64,000 bases of DNA from Croceimicrobium sp965228705 (lineage in GTDB: Bacteria > Bacteroidota > Bacteroidia > Flavobacteriales > Schleiferiaceae). Position 1 is the first letter of the stretch. Every line of letters begins with the position of its first letter. The stretch is taken from NCBI RefSeq assembly GCF_965228705.1, contig NZ_OZ245832.1:2790001-2854000 (forward strand), written 5' to 3'. The translations under genes were made by a program, and so were the position numbers. This document shows, piece by piece, positions 17,998 through 26,960 of the stretch. The notes under the pieces were generated by a model. It made no database searches. It was given only the letters and a program-made list of their open reading frames with translations, and was not told the DNA's origin.

Positions 17998-18486
17998 TTA
18001 ACTAATGCCGTGGTTAACATAGAACATATTATATCCAAACAGAAAATAATAGTAATCCAAGAATAATACAACAAGGCCTAGTCCTAAAATGATAGGTTTT
18101 TCACTAATAAGCTCTCTAAGTAAAAATAGGCTACCAACAACTATTACAATCAACATTAAAATCGTGTTTAATAGGAAATAACTAGTGTTCAAGTTTTTAA
18201 TATCTGCACAATATTGCCCGTAAAGCTGCCCCGCTGAAAACATAAAATAAGTAGTAAAAAGCAAAAAGAATACATTATACAAATTAGAGCCCGTTCGTTT
18301 CCTTAACATCACTAATGGAATTAGTAAAAGCAAAGAGATTAAGGGAGCGCTCGAATAGTATAATATTGGTAGTGAGTCAATAAGGTGAATATTAAAGATT
18401 ACAAAATCCTGTGTAAACCAATAAATAAACTCTACTACCAATAATAGGGCGAGTAATTTGATTAATTCGACAAAGTTTAACTTCAA
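17998..18486 (-). CDS. Hypothetical polytopic membrane protein
   Basis: A 162-residue protein that is almost all membrane: five hydrophobic segments near residues 7-24, 38-60, 71-92, 104-124 and 130-152. I do not recognise the family. It starts 5 bases after the stop of the interrupted Cys-rich lipoprotein gene, so the two form one transcription unit. AT content is visibly higher than in the neighbouring glycosidase genes. Confidence 0.65.
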   Translation of the reverse strand: MKLNFVELIKLLALLLVVEFIYWFTQDFVIFNIHLIDSLPILYYSSAPLISLLLLIPLVMLRKRTGSNLYNVFFLLFTTYFMFSAGQLYGQYCADIKNLNTSYFLLNTILMLIVIVVGSLFLLRELISEKPIILGLGLVVLFLDYYYFLFGYNMFYVNHGIS

Positions 18487-18491
18487 TCTGT

Positions 18492-19769
18492 TTAATTGTT
18501 TAGTAGTTTGTAAATTCCTGAAACACTCTGACCTTCAAACTTTTTTAAATCATGTATAAGGTCGTTTATTAATGATTGATAAGTAATGTTTGTGCTATTT
18601 ATTGAAGACTGTTGCAAAATTTTAATAACTGACTGATAATCTGCAGAACTCAAAATATAGGTTTTATTTCGATGACGAATAGCATCAGTTAGTTTTTTTA
18701 AGGCTGGAGACACCTTGGCTATTTCTATTAGTAGTGGGATATCCACGGTACTTAAAAATGAACCTGAAAGATTGTAATACGCTTTAATGTAGAACATTCC
18801 TCTTTTAGTAGACACAAGTGAATCCCTAAAATCATACAAGGCTGTATCACTTAGATTATGTAAATACATGGCCAAGTCTGTGGTTAATCCATAAGCGCCA
18901 TACTCTGCTTCTACATCTTTTTTTACACAAGGTTGCTCCCGACAGCCTCCATTAAAAGGCATACAGGCAGGGCCCAAGCTATTATCGCGACATTGGTGAA
19001 CCAATCCGCAGCCTTCTTGACCATTGCCAGGTTCGGGAGCCATTACCAAAGTGGATTTATATTGTCCCTCTTGAGCCCCATTCTTCTCCATGAAATCAAA
19101 ATAGGCTTTACAGGATTCTTTTAAATTGTAATTCATTGCCAGAACCAGAACTCCTAATTCATCAATCTGATTTTTTGTGGAGAGTATCTGAATTCTGTCC
19201 AGTCCTATCGTTTCTATTTTAGTAACGGAAGAACCAAATACACTGCGATTAAGAAAAAGCAATTGATCAAAATTTATGGAATGAACATCCTTAGCCGGGA
19301 AATCAATTAATTCATAAGACTTGGAGGGTGCTTTGGCTTTCGAATAAATAGCCACTTTAAGAGATTCATCATAGTCCATATAGTAAAAAATCAAACCTAT
19401 AATTTGATTGTCATCATTTAGCAAGGATGAGATGGACAAAACCAATTTTTCTACGCGTCCATCGAATACTGGTCCTAAATTCTGACTCTCTGAATTGATA
19501 AAGCTTACTGATAAATTTTTCCTTTCGGGTATTTCTAAAATAGCATCAAGCTCATTATAATATTTGGGAACTAGGTAACGATCTGAATATTATAAATGAT
19601 CCGTTCTTTTATTATACCCATTGCTGATAAACCCTTCCAGGTTCTCAGAGTTAAGTTCCAACTCTATTGGAAGATCTTCATGTGAGCTTAAGCCAATGGT
19701 ACCACTCTCTCTTGAGCACGAAAACAGAGTTGCTAAAAAGAATAGCAATAAAAAATTACGAAATAACAT
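18492..19769 (-). pseudogene. Cys-rich lipoprotein gene interrupted by an in-frame TAA
   Basis: From an ATG at 19769 the frame reads a lipoprotein signal (MLFRNFLLLFFLATLFSC, Cys18) and 59 residues, then meets TAA at 19590-19592. The same frame continues unbroken to 18492. Without the stop the product would be 425 residues. The middle carries a run of Cys (EGCGLVHQCRDN, then ACMPFNGGCREQPC) around residues 245-285 of the full frame. I do not know the family. The open part could only be expressed by a restart or by readthrough. It is followed 5 bases later by a small membrane protein. The interruption could be real decay or a base error. Confidence 0.7.
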
Positions 19770-20140
19770 AGTTGATCTGATTTAAACCCAAGATCGGCTT
19801 GGTACCGATGACTCAACAATTTGAATTCATAGGTTTAAAACAAAGTGTTAGTATACATTAATCCTATGCAATATTCGTATAAATAATGCATTTTATGAAT
19901 TAACAATGGGGGTTTAAGTGCTATTAAATATTCATTAAGTTGTCTAAATAGCGATTTAAATGATCAACCATCAGTCTGATTATCAAATAAATGATATATA
20001 AGCTAATTAATTTATACTATCAAAAAACAATTGCTAGTAATTATTAGTTTCCTCGAAATTCACTATTTAATGCCGGGTGTTTTATACGATAACAATATCC
20101 TGCTCGTTCCTATTGAACCCCATTTACCTTTTTCTAAATT
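19770..20140. other. AT-rich intergenic region without a gene
   Basis: Between the divergent Cys-rich lipoprotein gene and the small Xre gene lie 371 bases, very rich in A and T. I find no open frame of useful length, no tRNA and no convincing terminator. It presumably holds both promoters; TACCTTTT at 20125-20132 is a loose -7 match close to the Xre start. Confidence 0.6.
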
Positions 20141-20392
20141 ATGTCGACCATCTTAAAAAACATTCGACAGCTTCGAACAAATAAAGGCTACAGCCAAGAG
20201 TATATGGCTTTTAAGCTGGGGATTTCACAAAGCACATATGCCCGAATTGAGAATTGCGATTTAAAGCTAAGCTTAAACAGACTGTTTCAAATTGCAGAAG
20301 TCCTCGAGATAAGAGTTTGTAAATTACTCCCTTGTCAAGATTGCAGGCCTCCTTCTACAGGAGTTTCTGAGTTATCTGGGAAAAATACTTAG
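20141..20392 (+). CDS. Small Xre-family transcriptional regulator
   Basis: An 83-residue protein that is essentially one helix-turn-helix domain (residues 7-62; LRTNKGYSQEYMAFKLGISQ and STYARIE are the canonical helices). A short Cys-containing tail follows (CKLLPCQDC). It has no effector domain. It is convergent with the racemase operon, overlapping its last gene by 4 bases. Target unknown; it lies in the AT-rich patch next to the broken lipoprotein gene. Confidence 0.82.
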   Translation: MSTILKNIRQLRTNKGYSQEYMAFKLGISQSTYARIENCDLKLSLNRLFQIAEVLEIRVCKLLPCQDCRPPSTGVSELSGKNT

Positions 20393-21471
20393 TTATCAAT
20401 CACCCGTTTCTCGATATAATAGGAATTGAAAAGGGTTAGGGCTCCCATATACTTCAGGTGAAATGGAATAAAATCGCCCACCTTATAACCACGTTCATTA
20501 TCGTGAATATCAATCACCAGCATATCACTGCTGGCGCCAACAAATTCGATATTCAAATCCTTAAAAGGAATTAGATATTCACTGGAGATATCAAGAGTCC
20601 CAACATCCAAAATGGCGCGGTGGGTAGTCTTTCCATAAAGGCTTTCGTCGATCTCAAAGGTTTCGCCCTGTGGATTCGCTTCCAGCTCTCCGATGGGCAG
20701 CATGGGCTTCTCGTTGATCTCAATGATCTGAGTGTAGAGGGTAATCACATCTTGCTCCATACCGTCCATAGGTCCATGGTTCACGATATCGGTGCCAAAA
20801 AACAAGGTTTCCCCTACCCTAAAATGATTAATTCCTGCCGGTAATTGATGGGTTTGCAAGAGAGGGATTACCACTGAGGTTCCGCCGGTAACCCATGGGA
20901 TTTTACGTCCAAATTTGGCCTCTATCAATTGCTTGTAGAGCGACAATTGAATGAGCTTATCCGTACTGGGCATTACCCCGTGCAAGCAATTAAGGTTAGA
21001 TCCGATCCCTGTTACTTGAATATTAGGCAATTTGAATACCGATCCATAAAAATCCATGAGCTCCTCACCCATAATTCCTTCTCGTAAATCGCCCAATTCG
21101 ATCATGATAATGACCTTGTGCATCTTTCCCTGCCGACCGGCTTCCTCGCTAATGGCTTTAATCGTTTCAAACTCCGAATTAAAACTGGCATCGGCATATT
21201 CCACTAATTCGGGAATACTCTCAATAGCCGGGGGTTTGATGTATACGGTTTGCACATCGGCCGGAGCCAATTCCTTAACCACTTTTAAATTAGAAATTCG
21301 GGCATCACAGATTTCTTTGATCCCTAAATCCACCACTTCCTTTACTAAAGCCTCTTCGCCACAGAGGAGCTTAGTAACAATGGCCCATTCGATATCATGT
21401 TGATCGAATAGGGCTTTAAGCGCCGTATAATTATGTTTTAGCTTGCTGCGATTAAAAGTGAGATAGGCCAT
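20389..21471 (-). CDS. Alanine/ornithine racemase family PLP enzyme
   Basis: A 360-residue fold-type III PLP enzyme. The PLP lysine is probably K34 in AIVTKLLCG. The layout (N-terminal barrel, GTSVVIPLL and RVGETLFFG segments, short C-terminal domain) matches the ornithine/alanine racemase branch rather than standard Alr. Known members such as clostridial ornithine racemase interconvert L- and D-ornithine. Its ATG overlaps the stop of the preceding alanine racemase gene by one base, so the cell makes both racemases from one message. Substrate is not readable from sequence; ornithine, lysine or alanine are candidates. Confidence 0.85.
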   Translation of the reverse strand: MAYLTFNRSKLKHNYTALKALFDQHDIEWAIVTKLLCGEEALVKEVVDLGIKEICDARISNLKVVKELAPADVQTVYIKPPAIESIPELVEYADASFNSEFETIKAISEEAGRQGKMHKVIIMIELGDLREGIMGEELMDFYGSVFKLPNIQVTGIGSNLNCLHGVMPSTDKLIQLSLYKQLIEAKFGRKIPWVTGGTSVVIPLLQTHQLPAGINHFRVGETLFFGTDIVNHGPMDGMEQDVITLYTQIIEINEKPMLPIGELEANPQGETFEIDESLYGKTTHRAILDVGTLDISSEYLIPFKDLNIEFVGASSDMLVIDIHDNERGYKVGDFIPFHLKYMGALTLFNSYYIEKRVIDN

Positions 21472-22628
21472 TATATTGCTTTTACTCTGCGCGGAATATC
21501 CAAAGGTAAGCGCGTTAGAAGTTCATAATTCATTTGATCGCTATATTCACTAAAAGAGCTAACGCTAATTTCTTGGTCCCCTTGTTTGCCAATGAGTACT
21601 ACCTCATCTCCAATTTCTACATGGTCGAGATTGCTCACATCAAGCATCATCACATTCATGTTTACCACTCCCACAACGCCCACTCGCATGCCACGCACCA
21701 GTGCTCGACCGGAATTACTAAGACTACGACTAAATCCATGCGAATAGCCTACCGGAACAGAGGCTACTTTCATTTCTTGTGTGGCTAAAAAGGAAGTGCC
21801 ATAACCAATGTATTCGCCTTTATGAACCTTTTTAACGTTCATTACCCGGCTCTTCCAACTAATCACACGCTGTAATGGATCAACCGGGTTTTCTTCTAAT
21901 CCCGCAATGCTGATATAGGTTTCTATACTGGGCCAATATCCATATTGCAGAATCCCTATTCGCACTAAATCCAAATGGGTTTTCGGAAACCGTAAAAAGG
22001 CCGCACTGCAAGCTGTATGAGACCATTGAGGAATCAAGTCTGCATTCTTAAACAAGGCTCGTCCTTTGCGAAAATTTTTAATCTGTTGCCTTACCCTTAA
22101 ATGATTGGCTATACTTTCGGCGCCTGCAAAATGAGTACATAATCCTTGCAATTCAAGGTAGGCAGCATTTTCTCTTAAAAAACGTGTAATCTGAGGCCAG
22201 TTCTCCATTTCGAAGCCTGAGCGATTCATACCGGTTTCCAATTCGATATGCACCTTGGCCTTCTTCTTTAACTTTTTAGCTATAAGCACCGATTGCTCCA
22301 ATCGTTTACTATCGAATACAAAATAGCCAATCTCATTTTGAATCACCCACTCCAATTGCTCCTGAGCAACCATTCCCATGATAATAATATCAACTGGTTC
22401 TCCTCCCAATGCCTTTACTACATTCTCTGCTTCATGCACATCAAATACCGAAAAGTGATCTGCCCCCAATTTATGAGCCAGGGGAACAAAAGGATCAATG
22501 CCATGTCCGTAAGCATTCCCCTTTACTACATGGGATAAGCGTGCTCCAGGGGCCAAGCGATCTCGGATGTATGTAAAATTATTGGCCAGTGCCGATTCGC
22601 TTAATTCGATATAACTGGTATTATCCAT
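21471..22628 (-). CDS. alr: Alanine racemase
   Basis: A 385-residue PLP-dependent racemase with the cofactor lysine K36 in HVVKGNAYGHG and the second catalytic base Y276 in YIGYGTSF, both at the usual places. The C-terminal beta domain (PVGYSHGFSRSLSN, MNVMMLDVS) is complete. It should supply D-alanine for peptidoglycan. There is no fused MurF domain, unlike in many Bacteroidota, where MurF and Alr are one chain. It overlaps the upstream M20 gene by 8 bases. Confidence 0.93.
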   Translation of the reverse strand: MDNTSYIELSESALANNFTYIRDRLAPGARLSHVVKGNAYGHGIDPFVPLAHKLGADHFSVFDVHEAENVVKALGGEPVDIIIMGMVAQEQLEWVIQNEIGYFVFDSKRLEQSVLIAKKLKKKAKVHIELETGMNRSGFEMENWPQITRFLRENAAYLELQGLCTHFAGAESIANHLRVRQQIKNFRKGRALFKNADLIPQWSHTACSAAFLRFPKTHLDLVRIGILQYGYWPSIETYISIAGLEENPVDPLQRVISWKSRVMNVKKVHKGEYIGYGTSFLATQEMKVASVPVGYSHGFSRSLSNSGRALVRGMRVGVVGVVNMNVMMLDVSNLDHVEIGDEVVLIGKQGDQEISVSSFSEYSDQMNYELLTRLPLDIPRRVKAI

Positions 22629-23745
22629 CGAGGTGTAAGGCTATTAATTGAAGAAATATTTTGGCTCCTTCTTCAATCAAAGGATCCGGGAAATCGTATT
22701 CGGGATGATGTAAAACCTTGCAATCCTCTCCTGCTCCGAGGCCAAACATTAAACCCGGCTTATCTTTTATAAATAAACCAAAATCTTCACCCCAGGTGAA
22801 TGCTTGCTCTAAGGCTCGGTTGCTTTGATCAAGTTCTTTCAATGCCCTTTGCAAATAATTTAAGGCTTCAGGATGGTTTCGGATTGGCCAAAACTCTTCG
22901 AAGCGCGAAACTTCAAGCTGCATGCCCTGTGCTTCCGCTTCCTTTTGGGCAAGCCGTTTTAGCGCTTTTATTTGCTGGTCCAGATAATCTCCTCGCCAAG
23001 CTCGAGCAGTAAAATGCAATTCGCCCTGAGCGGGACTAATGCCGTAGTTTTTCGCTCCTAATAGACTATAAACCGGTGTACATAAAAAGAAATCCTCATG
23101 GTTGGGATCTTGCTTTTCTGCATGAGCTGCCGCCTCGGTTAATTTCGCTATGGCCCGGGCTGGGTTAATGCCTTCCCAGGGATGAGCTGCATGGGTTTCC
23201 AATCCTTTCCACTCGAAAGCCAGGCTGCTCACTCCAGCGCTAAAATTTCCGCTACGCCAGAGCACTTCAGCCAATGGATAAGCCGGAATATTGTGCAAGG
23301 CATAAGCAAAGTGGTAATCGTATTTGGCGAAAGCCGGATCTGCCAAAACCTTTGCTGCTCCCTGTCCATTTTCTTCCGAAGCCTGAAACAAGAGACTCAA
23401 TTTTCCTGTTTTAGGCGGCTGTTTCGCAATCTGTTTCGCTACGGAATATAAAATCGCCGTATGGCCATCATGTCCGCACTTATGGGAAACACCGGGCTTT
23501 TGGGAGCGGTATTCTAATTCATTGGGTTCATCAATGGGTAGCGCATCGAAATCGGCCCTTATTAAAAGATGTGTTCCTTCCTTAGCACTATCGTAGTGGG
23601 CAATAAGACTGGTCCCTCCTACGGTTTCAATTTGAAATATTTGCAATTCAGAAAGTAGCTCCTGAAGCAATTTTTGACTTTGGAATTCCTGGCCCGAAAG
23701 CTCAGGATTTTGATGTAAATGATGTCGAAGCGCCCGGGCCTCCAT
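22621..23745 (-). CDS. M20 family amidohydrolase
   Basis: A 374-residue cytoplasmic metallo-amidohydrolase of the M20D group. Metal ligands are visible as KCGHDGH (C90, H92, H95), and the catalytic Glu pair as EE at 124-125 in QASEENGQG. RADFDALP lies at 63-70. Relatives hydrolyse N-acyl amino acids (hippurate, N-acetyl-diaminopimelate) or auxin conjugates. Placed between a GNAT acetyltransferase and alanine racemase, it may deacylate an imported N-acylated amino acid. Start 23745 overlaps the GNAT stop by one base. Confidence 0.9.
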   Translation of the reverse strand: MEARALRHHLHQNPELSGQEFQSQKLLQELLSELQIFQIETVGGTSLIAHYDSAKEGTHLLIRADFDALPIDEPNELEYRSQKPGVSHKCGHDGHTAILYSVAKQIAKQPPKTGKLSLLFQASEENGQGAAKVLADPAFAKYDYHFAYALHNIPAYPLAEVLWRSGNFSAGVSSLAFEWKGLETHAAHPWEGINPARAIAKLTEAAAHAEKQDPNHEDFFLCTPVYSLLGAKNYGISPAQGELHFTARAWRGDYLDQQIKALKRLAQKEAEAQGMQLEVSRFEEFWPIRNHPEALNYLQRALKELDQSNRALEQAFTWGEDFGLFIKDKPGLMFGLGAGEDCKVLHHPEYDFPDPLIEEGAKIFLQLIALHLDG

Positions 23746-24182
23746 TATTTTTGATAACGCATTTCCAAATACTTATTGGTAAAGCCGAGCTTCTCATAAA
23801 GCTTGCGCGCCGGATTATCGGGCTCCACATGCAGAGCAACATTTCCTTTTGCATGGTCCAGGGCCATTTGCATTAAACTCTTCCCTAAGCCTTGACCGCG
23901 AGTCTCTGCATCTACCGCGATATACACCAATATGTTTTCGGGGATATAGCCACTCATACCGGTATTATTGACAATGGTGGCGCCCATTATTTTTTGATCA
24001 TCCGTATAAGCTAAGGCCACAAAACCACCTTTATCCGGATTAAAAACATAGTCCAAACAAGCCTGGATCTGATCTATGGGATCCCCATATTGCTCTAAAT
24101 GCTTAAATAAGAATTCGGCGATCTTCTGATTATTAAAATCGGAATGAGCTCCGGCTTCACCGTCGATAAGTAGGTAGTTCAT
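23745..24182 (-). CDS. GNAT family N-acetyltransferase
   Basis: A 145-residue single-domain GNAT. The acetyl-CoA loop RGQGLG stands at residues 95-100, after the strand ILVYIAVDAETR. Substrate unknown; an amino acid or small amine is likely given the neighbours. It overlaps the symporter gene by 26 bases and touches the M20 gene, so it is part of the same five-gene operon. Confidence 0.88.
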   Translation of the reverse strand: MNYLLIDGEAGAHSDFNNQKIAEFLFKHLEQYGDPIDQIQACLDYVFNPDKGGFVALAYTDDQKIMGATIVNNTGMSGYIPENILVYIAVDAETRGQGLGKSLMQMALDHAKGNVALHVEPDNPARKLYEKLGFTNKYLEMRYQK

Positions 24183-25614
24183 TGCTTTTGTATTTAGCGA
24201 TACTGAAATAGGTAATTAAGGCTGCAGTGATTCCAAATAGATTGGGATTTAAATCTAAGGGGATATGGAGTGAATTGTTCACCACTAATACTTCCAAACT
24301 AAGGGTTGTGCCTCCTCCAATTAAGATGGACCACCAGGCAGCAATTGAAGATTTTTGCTTAAAAAATAAGGCGGCTAAAAGCGGTACTAGTAAGCCACTT
24401 ACCATAAAGCTGTAAGACATCAGCATCAAGTCGAGTACATTATTCATTTGAGTGGCCAATAATAAAGCCAGTGCCCCGATTCCAAATGTTACATACTGGG
24501 AATAACGCAACAGTTTGTCTTCTGATAAATTGGTATAGCGCCCAATAATATCTGTGAGGACATTTCCTGAGGCTGCCATTAAACAAGAATCCGCGGTAGA
24601 CATGATCGCGGAGAAGTAGGCCGACATCATCAAACCCATCAGGCCTACCGGAAGAATGCTGCGCAATAATAAGGGTAAGCCCATCTCGGCATCAATACTG
24701 GCCAGGTCGGTATAGCCCATTTCATCAAACATTCCCTGCTGCAAGGCTACTCGCGCAAAGAGGCCTAATAATACCCCCATAAAAGCCATAATGGGCCACT
24801 CAAAAATTCCAGCCAGGAACCAGGCTTTACGGGCCGTCTTTTCATCGCGACTGGCATAAATTCTTTGATAGAGGGTCATGCCGATAAACCAAATGGGGAT
24901 AATGGTTAGAGCCCAATTAAAGAGGTCGACCCAGCGCAAATTGAAAAGATTAAAGAAAGAGGGATCCAGAGTCGCTTTTATGGCATCATAACCGCCTACC
25001 GCGAAATAGGACATGGGAATTCCGATAAAGATTAATCCGGCCATCAGAATAATCCACTGTACCGTATCGGTGTAAATTACTGCCTTTAAACCGCCGAAAA
25101 CCGTGTAAACTACCGCGGTTAATCCCATAATCCAAACCGCTGTTTGTGGACTCAAATCCGGAAAAGTGGCGGTAGCTAGCTTAGCGCCCGCTAAAATTTG
25201 CGCACCTGTAAAACCGATATAACCAATAGCACTCACCAAAGCGGCTAAAAAAGCTACCCGGGAATTAAAGAGATGGTAAAATATTTCGGGAAAAGTGAAT
25301 AATTTATGTCTGCGAAGCAGGCCGAAAATTTTTGGGATCAAGAAATAAGCGGATAGCCAGGCGCCAACTAAACCGGTAAACAACATCCAACTACCGGCCA
25401 GTCCAATGGCAAATCCCAATCCGCCCAGGCCTATACTGAATCCGCCGCCCACATCCGTGGCAACTACGCTCAATCCAATATGGCCGCTACTCATTCCGCG
25501 GCCGCCTACATAATAATCATCAATATCTTTGTTGCGACGCATGAAGTAAAAACCCACGGCGAGCATCGCAACTAAATAAACAACGAATATGGAGAGATCT
25601 ACAGGATTCGGCAA
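24157..25614 (-). CDS. Sodium:solute symporter (SSS family)
   Basis: A 485-residue inner-membrane transporter with about 13 hydrophobic helices and the SSS pattern GGRGMSSGHIGLSVVATDVGG near the N-terminus, and SAYFSAIMSTADSCLMAASG near residue 345. SSS proteins couple sodium entry to uptake of sugars, amino acids or organic acids. The start is a TTG at 25614, which gives a standard N-terminus (MPNPVDLSIFVVYL); the next ATG would remove the first helix. It heads the racemase operon, so an amino acid or amino acid derivative is the likely cargo. Confidence 0.9.
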   Translation of the reverse strand: MPNPVDLSIFVVYLVAMLAVGFYFMRRNKDIDDYYVGGRGMSSGHIGLSVVATDVGGGFSIGLGGLGFAIGLAGSWMLFTGLVGAWLSAYFLIPKIFGLLRRHKLFTFPEIFYHLFNSRVAFLAALVSAIGYIGFTGAQILAGAKLATATFPDLSPQTAVWIMGLTAVVYTVFGGLKAVIYTDTVQWIILMAGLIFIGIPMSYFAVGGYDAIKATLDPSFFNLFNLRWVDLFNWALTIIPIWFIGMTLYQRIYASRDEKTARKAWFLAGIFEWPIMAFMGVLLGLFARVALQQGMFDEMGYTDLASIDAEMGLPLLLRSILPVGLMGLMMSAYFSAIMSTADSCLMAASGNVLTDIIGRYTNLSEDKLLRYSQYVTFGIGALALLLATQMNNVLDLMLMSYSFMVSGLLVPLLAALFFKQKSSIAAWWSILIGGGTTLSLEVLVVNNSLHIPLDLNPNLFGITAALITYFSIAKYKSNELPTYRR

Positions 25615-25615
25615 A

Positions 25616-25629
25616 ACCTTTGCAAAGGT
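25616..25629. promoter_or_regulatory. 14-base palindrome between divergent genes
   Basis: The perfect palindrome ACCTTTGCAAAGGT lies between the symporter start (25614, minus) and the lipoprotein start (25646, plus). It contains CTTTG on both strands, so it could hold two overlapping -7 elements or be an operator. Both readings are inference. Confidence 0.35.
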
Positions 25630-25645
25630 GCAAAATTTAAGAGGA

Positions 25646-26548
25646 ATGGTTTTTCTAGCCGGAATCTTTCTACTCTCATTAAGTGCCTGTAAAACCGGCG
25701 CTCCGGTTCAAAAAACCGCTTATCTTGAACCTTATTTACGCGATAGCATTCCCTATAGCTTAGCAAGCCACGAGAAGGTTTCAGAGCAATTACTCATTTT
25801 TTTACCTCCGGCGATAGACACTGTTCAATTCGAAGAAACTGAGCTCTATCAAGAAATTTTTAAAGCAGGTTACGATATCCTTTGTATTTATCAACCTCCT
25901 GCCGAAGGAGCCTTTTTCTACAGCCGTAAATCTTTGGAATTTAAAGGCCAACAGGTGCAAAATGCCCAGAACCTCATTAGCCATCTGCGCAAGCAAAAGA
26001 AAATTGCCGGATCGGAGCATAGTATTCTGATGGGAATTGAACAGGGCGCCTATATGATTCCTTCTTTAATGGCCAATAATCATATAGATACGGCCATCTA
26101 TATTACCGCCAGTCCCTTTAGTATGTATATGTCTTTGCAAAGAATTGCCGAAGGGCGCATGGAATGGAATGCGGCTCGTCAAAAATTTGTGAAGGATAAA
26201 TTTGGCATCGACTCCCTGAGAGTTTTTAAGCAAAAGGTAGAAGATGTGGAAAACCTAAGTTCCGAACTCTATAGCTTAGGCTCATTTACCAATATGTATT
26301 GGTTAAGCTATCACGCTAATTATATGATGGAAGAATACCGCCTAACACCCGGCCATCAATATTGGATATTCTATGAAGATTACCCCTTATATAAAGCCAG
26401 CGATCTGGATTATCTGAAGTTATTAGATAAAACCAAAACGAATGCCAGTGGAGCGTATCAAGTCTTAAATGGCTATCAATCCTTCAGTAAAGAAAATTGG
26501 GAACAGTTGGAAGATGTGATTCTTCCTTATTTTAAGGAGCAATCTTAG
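25646..26548 (+). CDS. Alpha/beta-hydrolase-like lipoprotein
   Basis: I start this gene at the ATG at 25646, preceded by AAGAGGA and giving a lipoprotein signal (lipobox LSAC, Cys15). A start 19 codons upstream lacks this logic. The 300-residue chain has an alpha/beta-hydrolase-like order of strands (LLIFLPPAID, YDILCIYQPP, SILMGIEQGAYM). The nucleophile elbow reads GIEQG, so the usual Ser is replaced by Glu. If the fold is right, it is either inactive or a binding protein. It is divergent from the symporter operon and ends 17 bases into the convergent rpiB. Confidence 0.72.
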   Translation: MVFLAGIFLLSLSACKTGAPVQKTAYLEPYLRDSIPYSLASHEKVSEQLLIFLPPAIDTVQFEETELYQEIFKAGYDILCIYQPPAEGAFFYSRKSLEFKGQQVQNAQNLISHLRKQKKIAGSEHSILMGIEQGAYMIPSLMANNHIDTAIYITASPFSMYMSLQRIAEGRMEWNAARQKFVKDKFGIDSLRVFKQKVEDVENLSSELYSLGSFTNMYWLSYHANYMMEEYRLTPGHQYWIFYEDYPLYKASDLDYLKLLDKTKTNASGAYQVLNGYQSFSKENWEQLEDVILPYFKEQS

Positions 26549-26960
26549 CTACTCGACGTTCATGGCGACCGCCTTCAAAAGTGGCATTTAAGAAAGCATC
26601 GGTAATGGCTAAACCATCTTCAAGCGAAACAAAACGGGCCGGAAGAGCCAGAATATTAGCATTGTTATGTTGACGCGCCAAAGAAGCCAATTCTTCGTTC
26701 CAGGCCAGGGCAGAACGGATACCGGCGTACTTATTAACAGTCATATTAATACCATTACCACTGCCGCAAATCACAATACCCAAATCTGCATCTCCATTAA
26801 GGACTTCCTTTGCTACCGGATGACCAAAGTCTGGATAGTCCACAGAATCAGTAGAATCGGTTCCAAAATTGTGCAGCTCATGTCCGGCAGACTCCAATTT
26901 GTTAATAATAGCGGCTTTCAATTCTACTGCGGCGTGGTCGCCTCCAATGGCAATTTTCAT
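26532..26960 (-). CDS. rpiB: Ribose-5-phosphate isomerase B
   Basis: A 142-residue RpiB/LacAB-family isomerase, full length. GGDHAA at residues 6-11 and the catalytic Cys65 in VICGSGNG are present, as is the RHNNAN segment near the active site (here RQHNNAN). It interconverts ribose 5-phosphate and ribulose 5-phosphate in the pentose phosphate pathway. It stands alone, transcribed away from the long gene-free region at 26961-27413. Confidence 0.94.
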   Translation of the reverse strand: MKIAIGGDHAAVELKAAIINKLESAGHELHNFGTDSTDSVDYPDFGHPVAKEVLNGDADLGIVICGSGNGINMTVNKYAGIRSALAWNEELASLARQHNNANILALPARFVSLEDGLAITDAFLNATFEGGRHERRVAKIAP

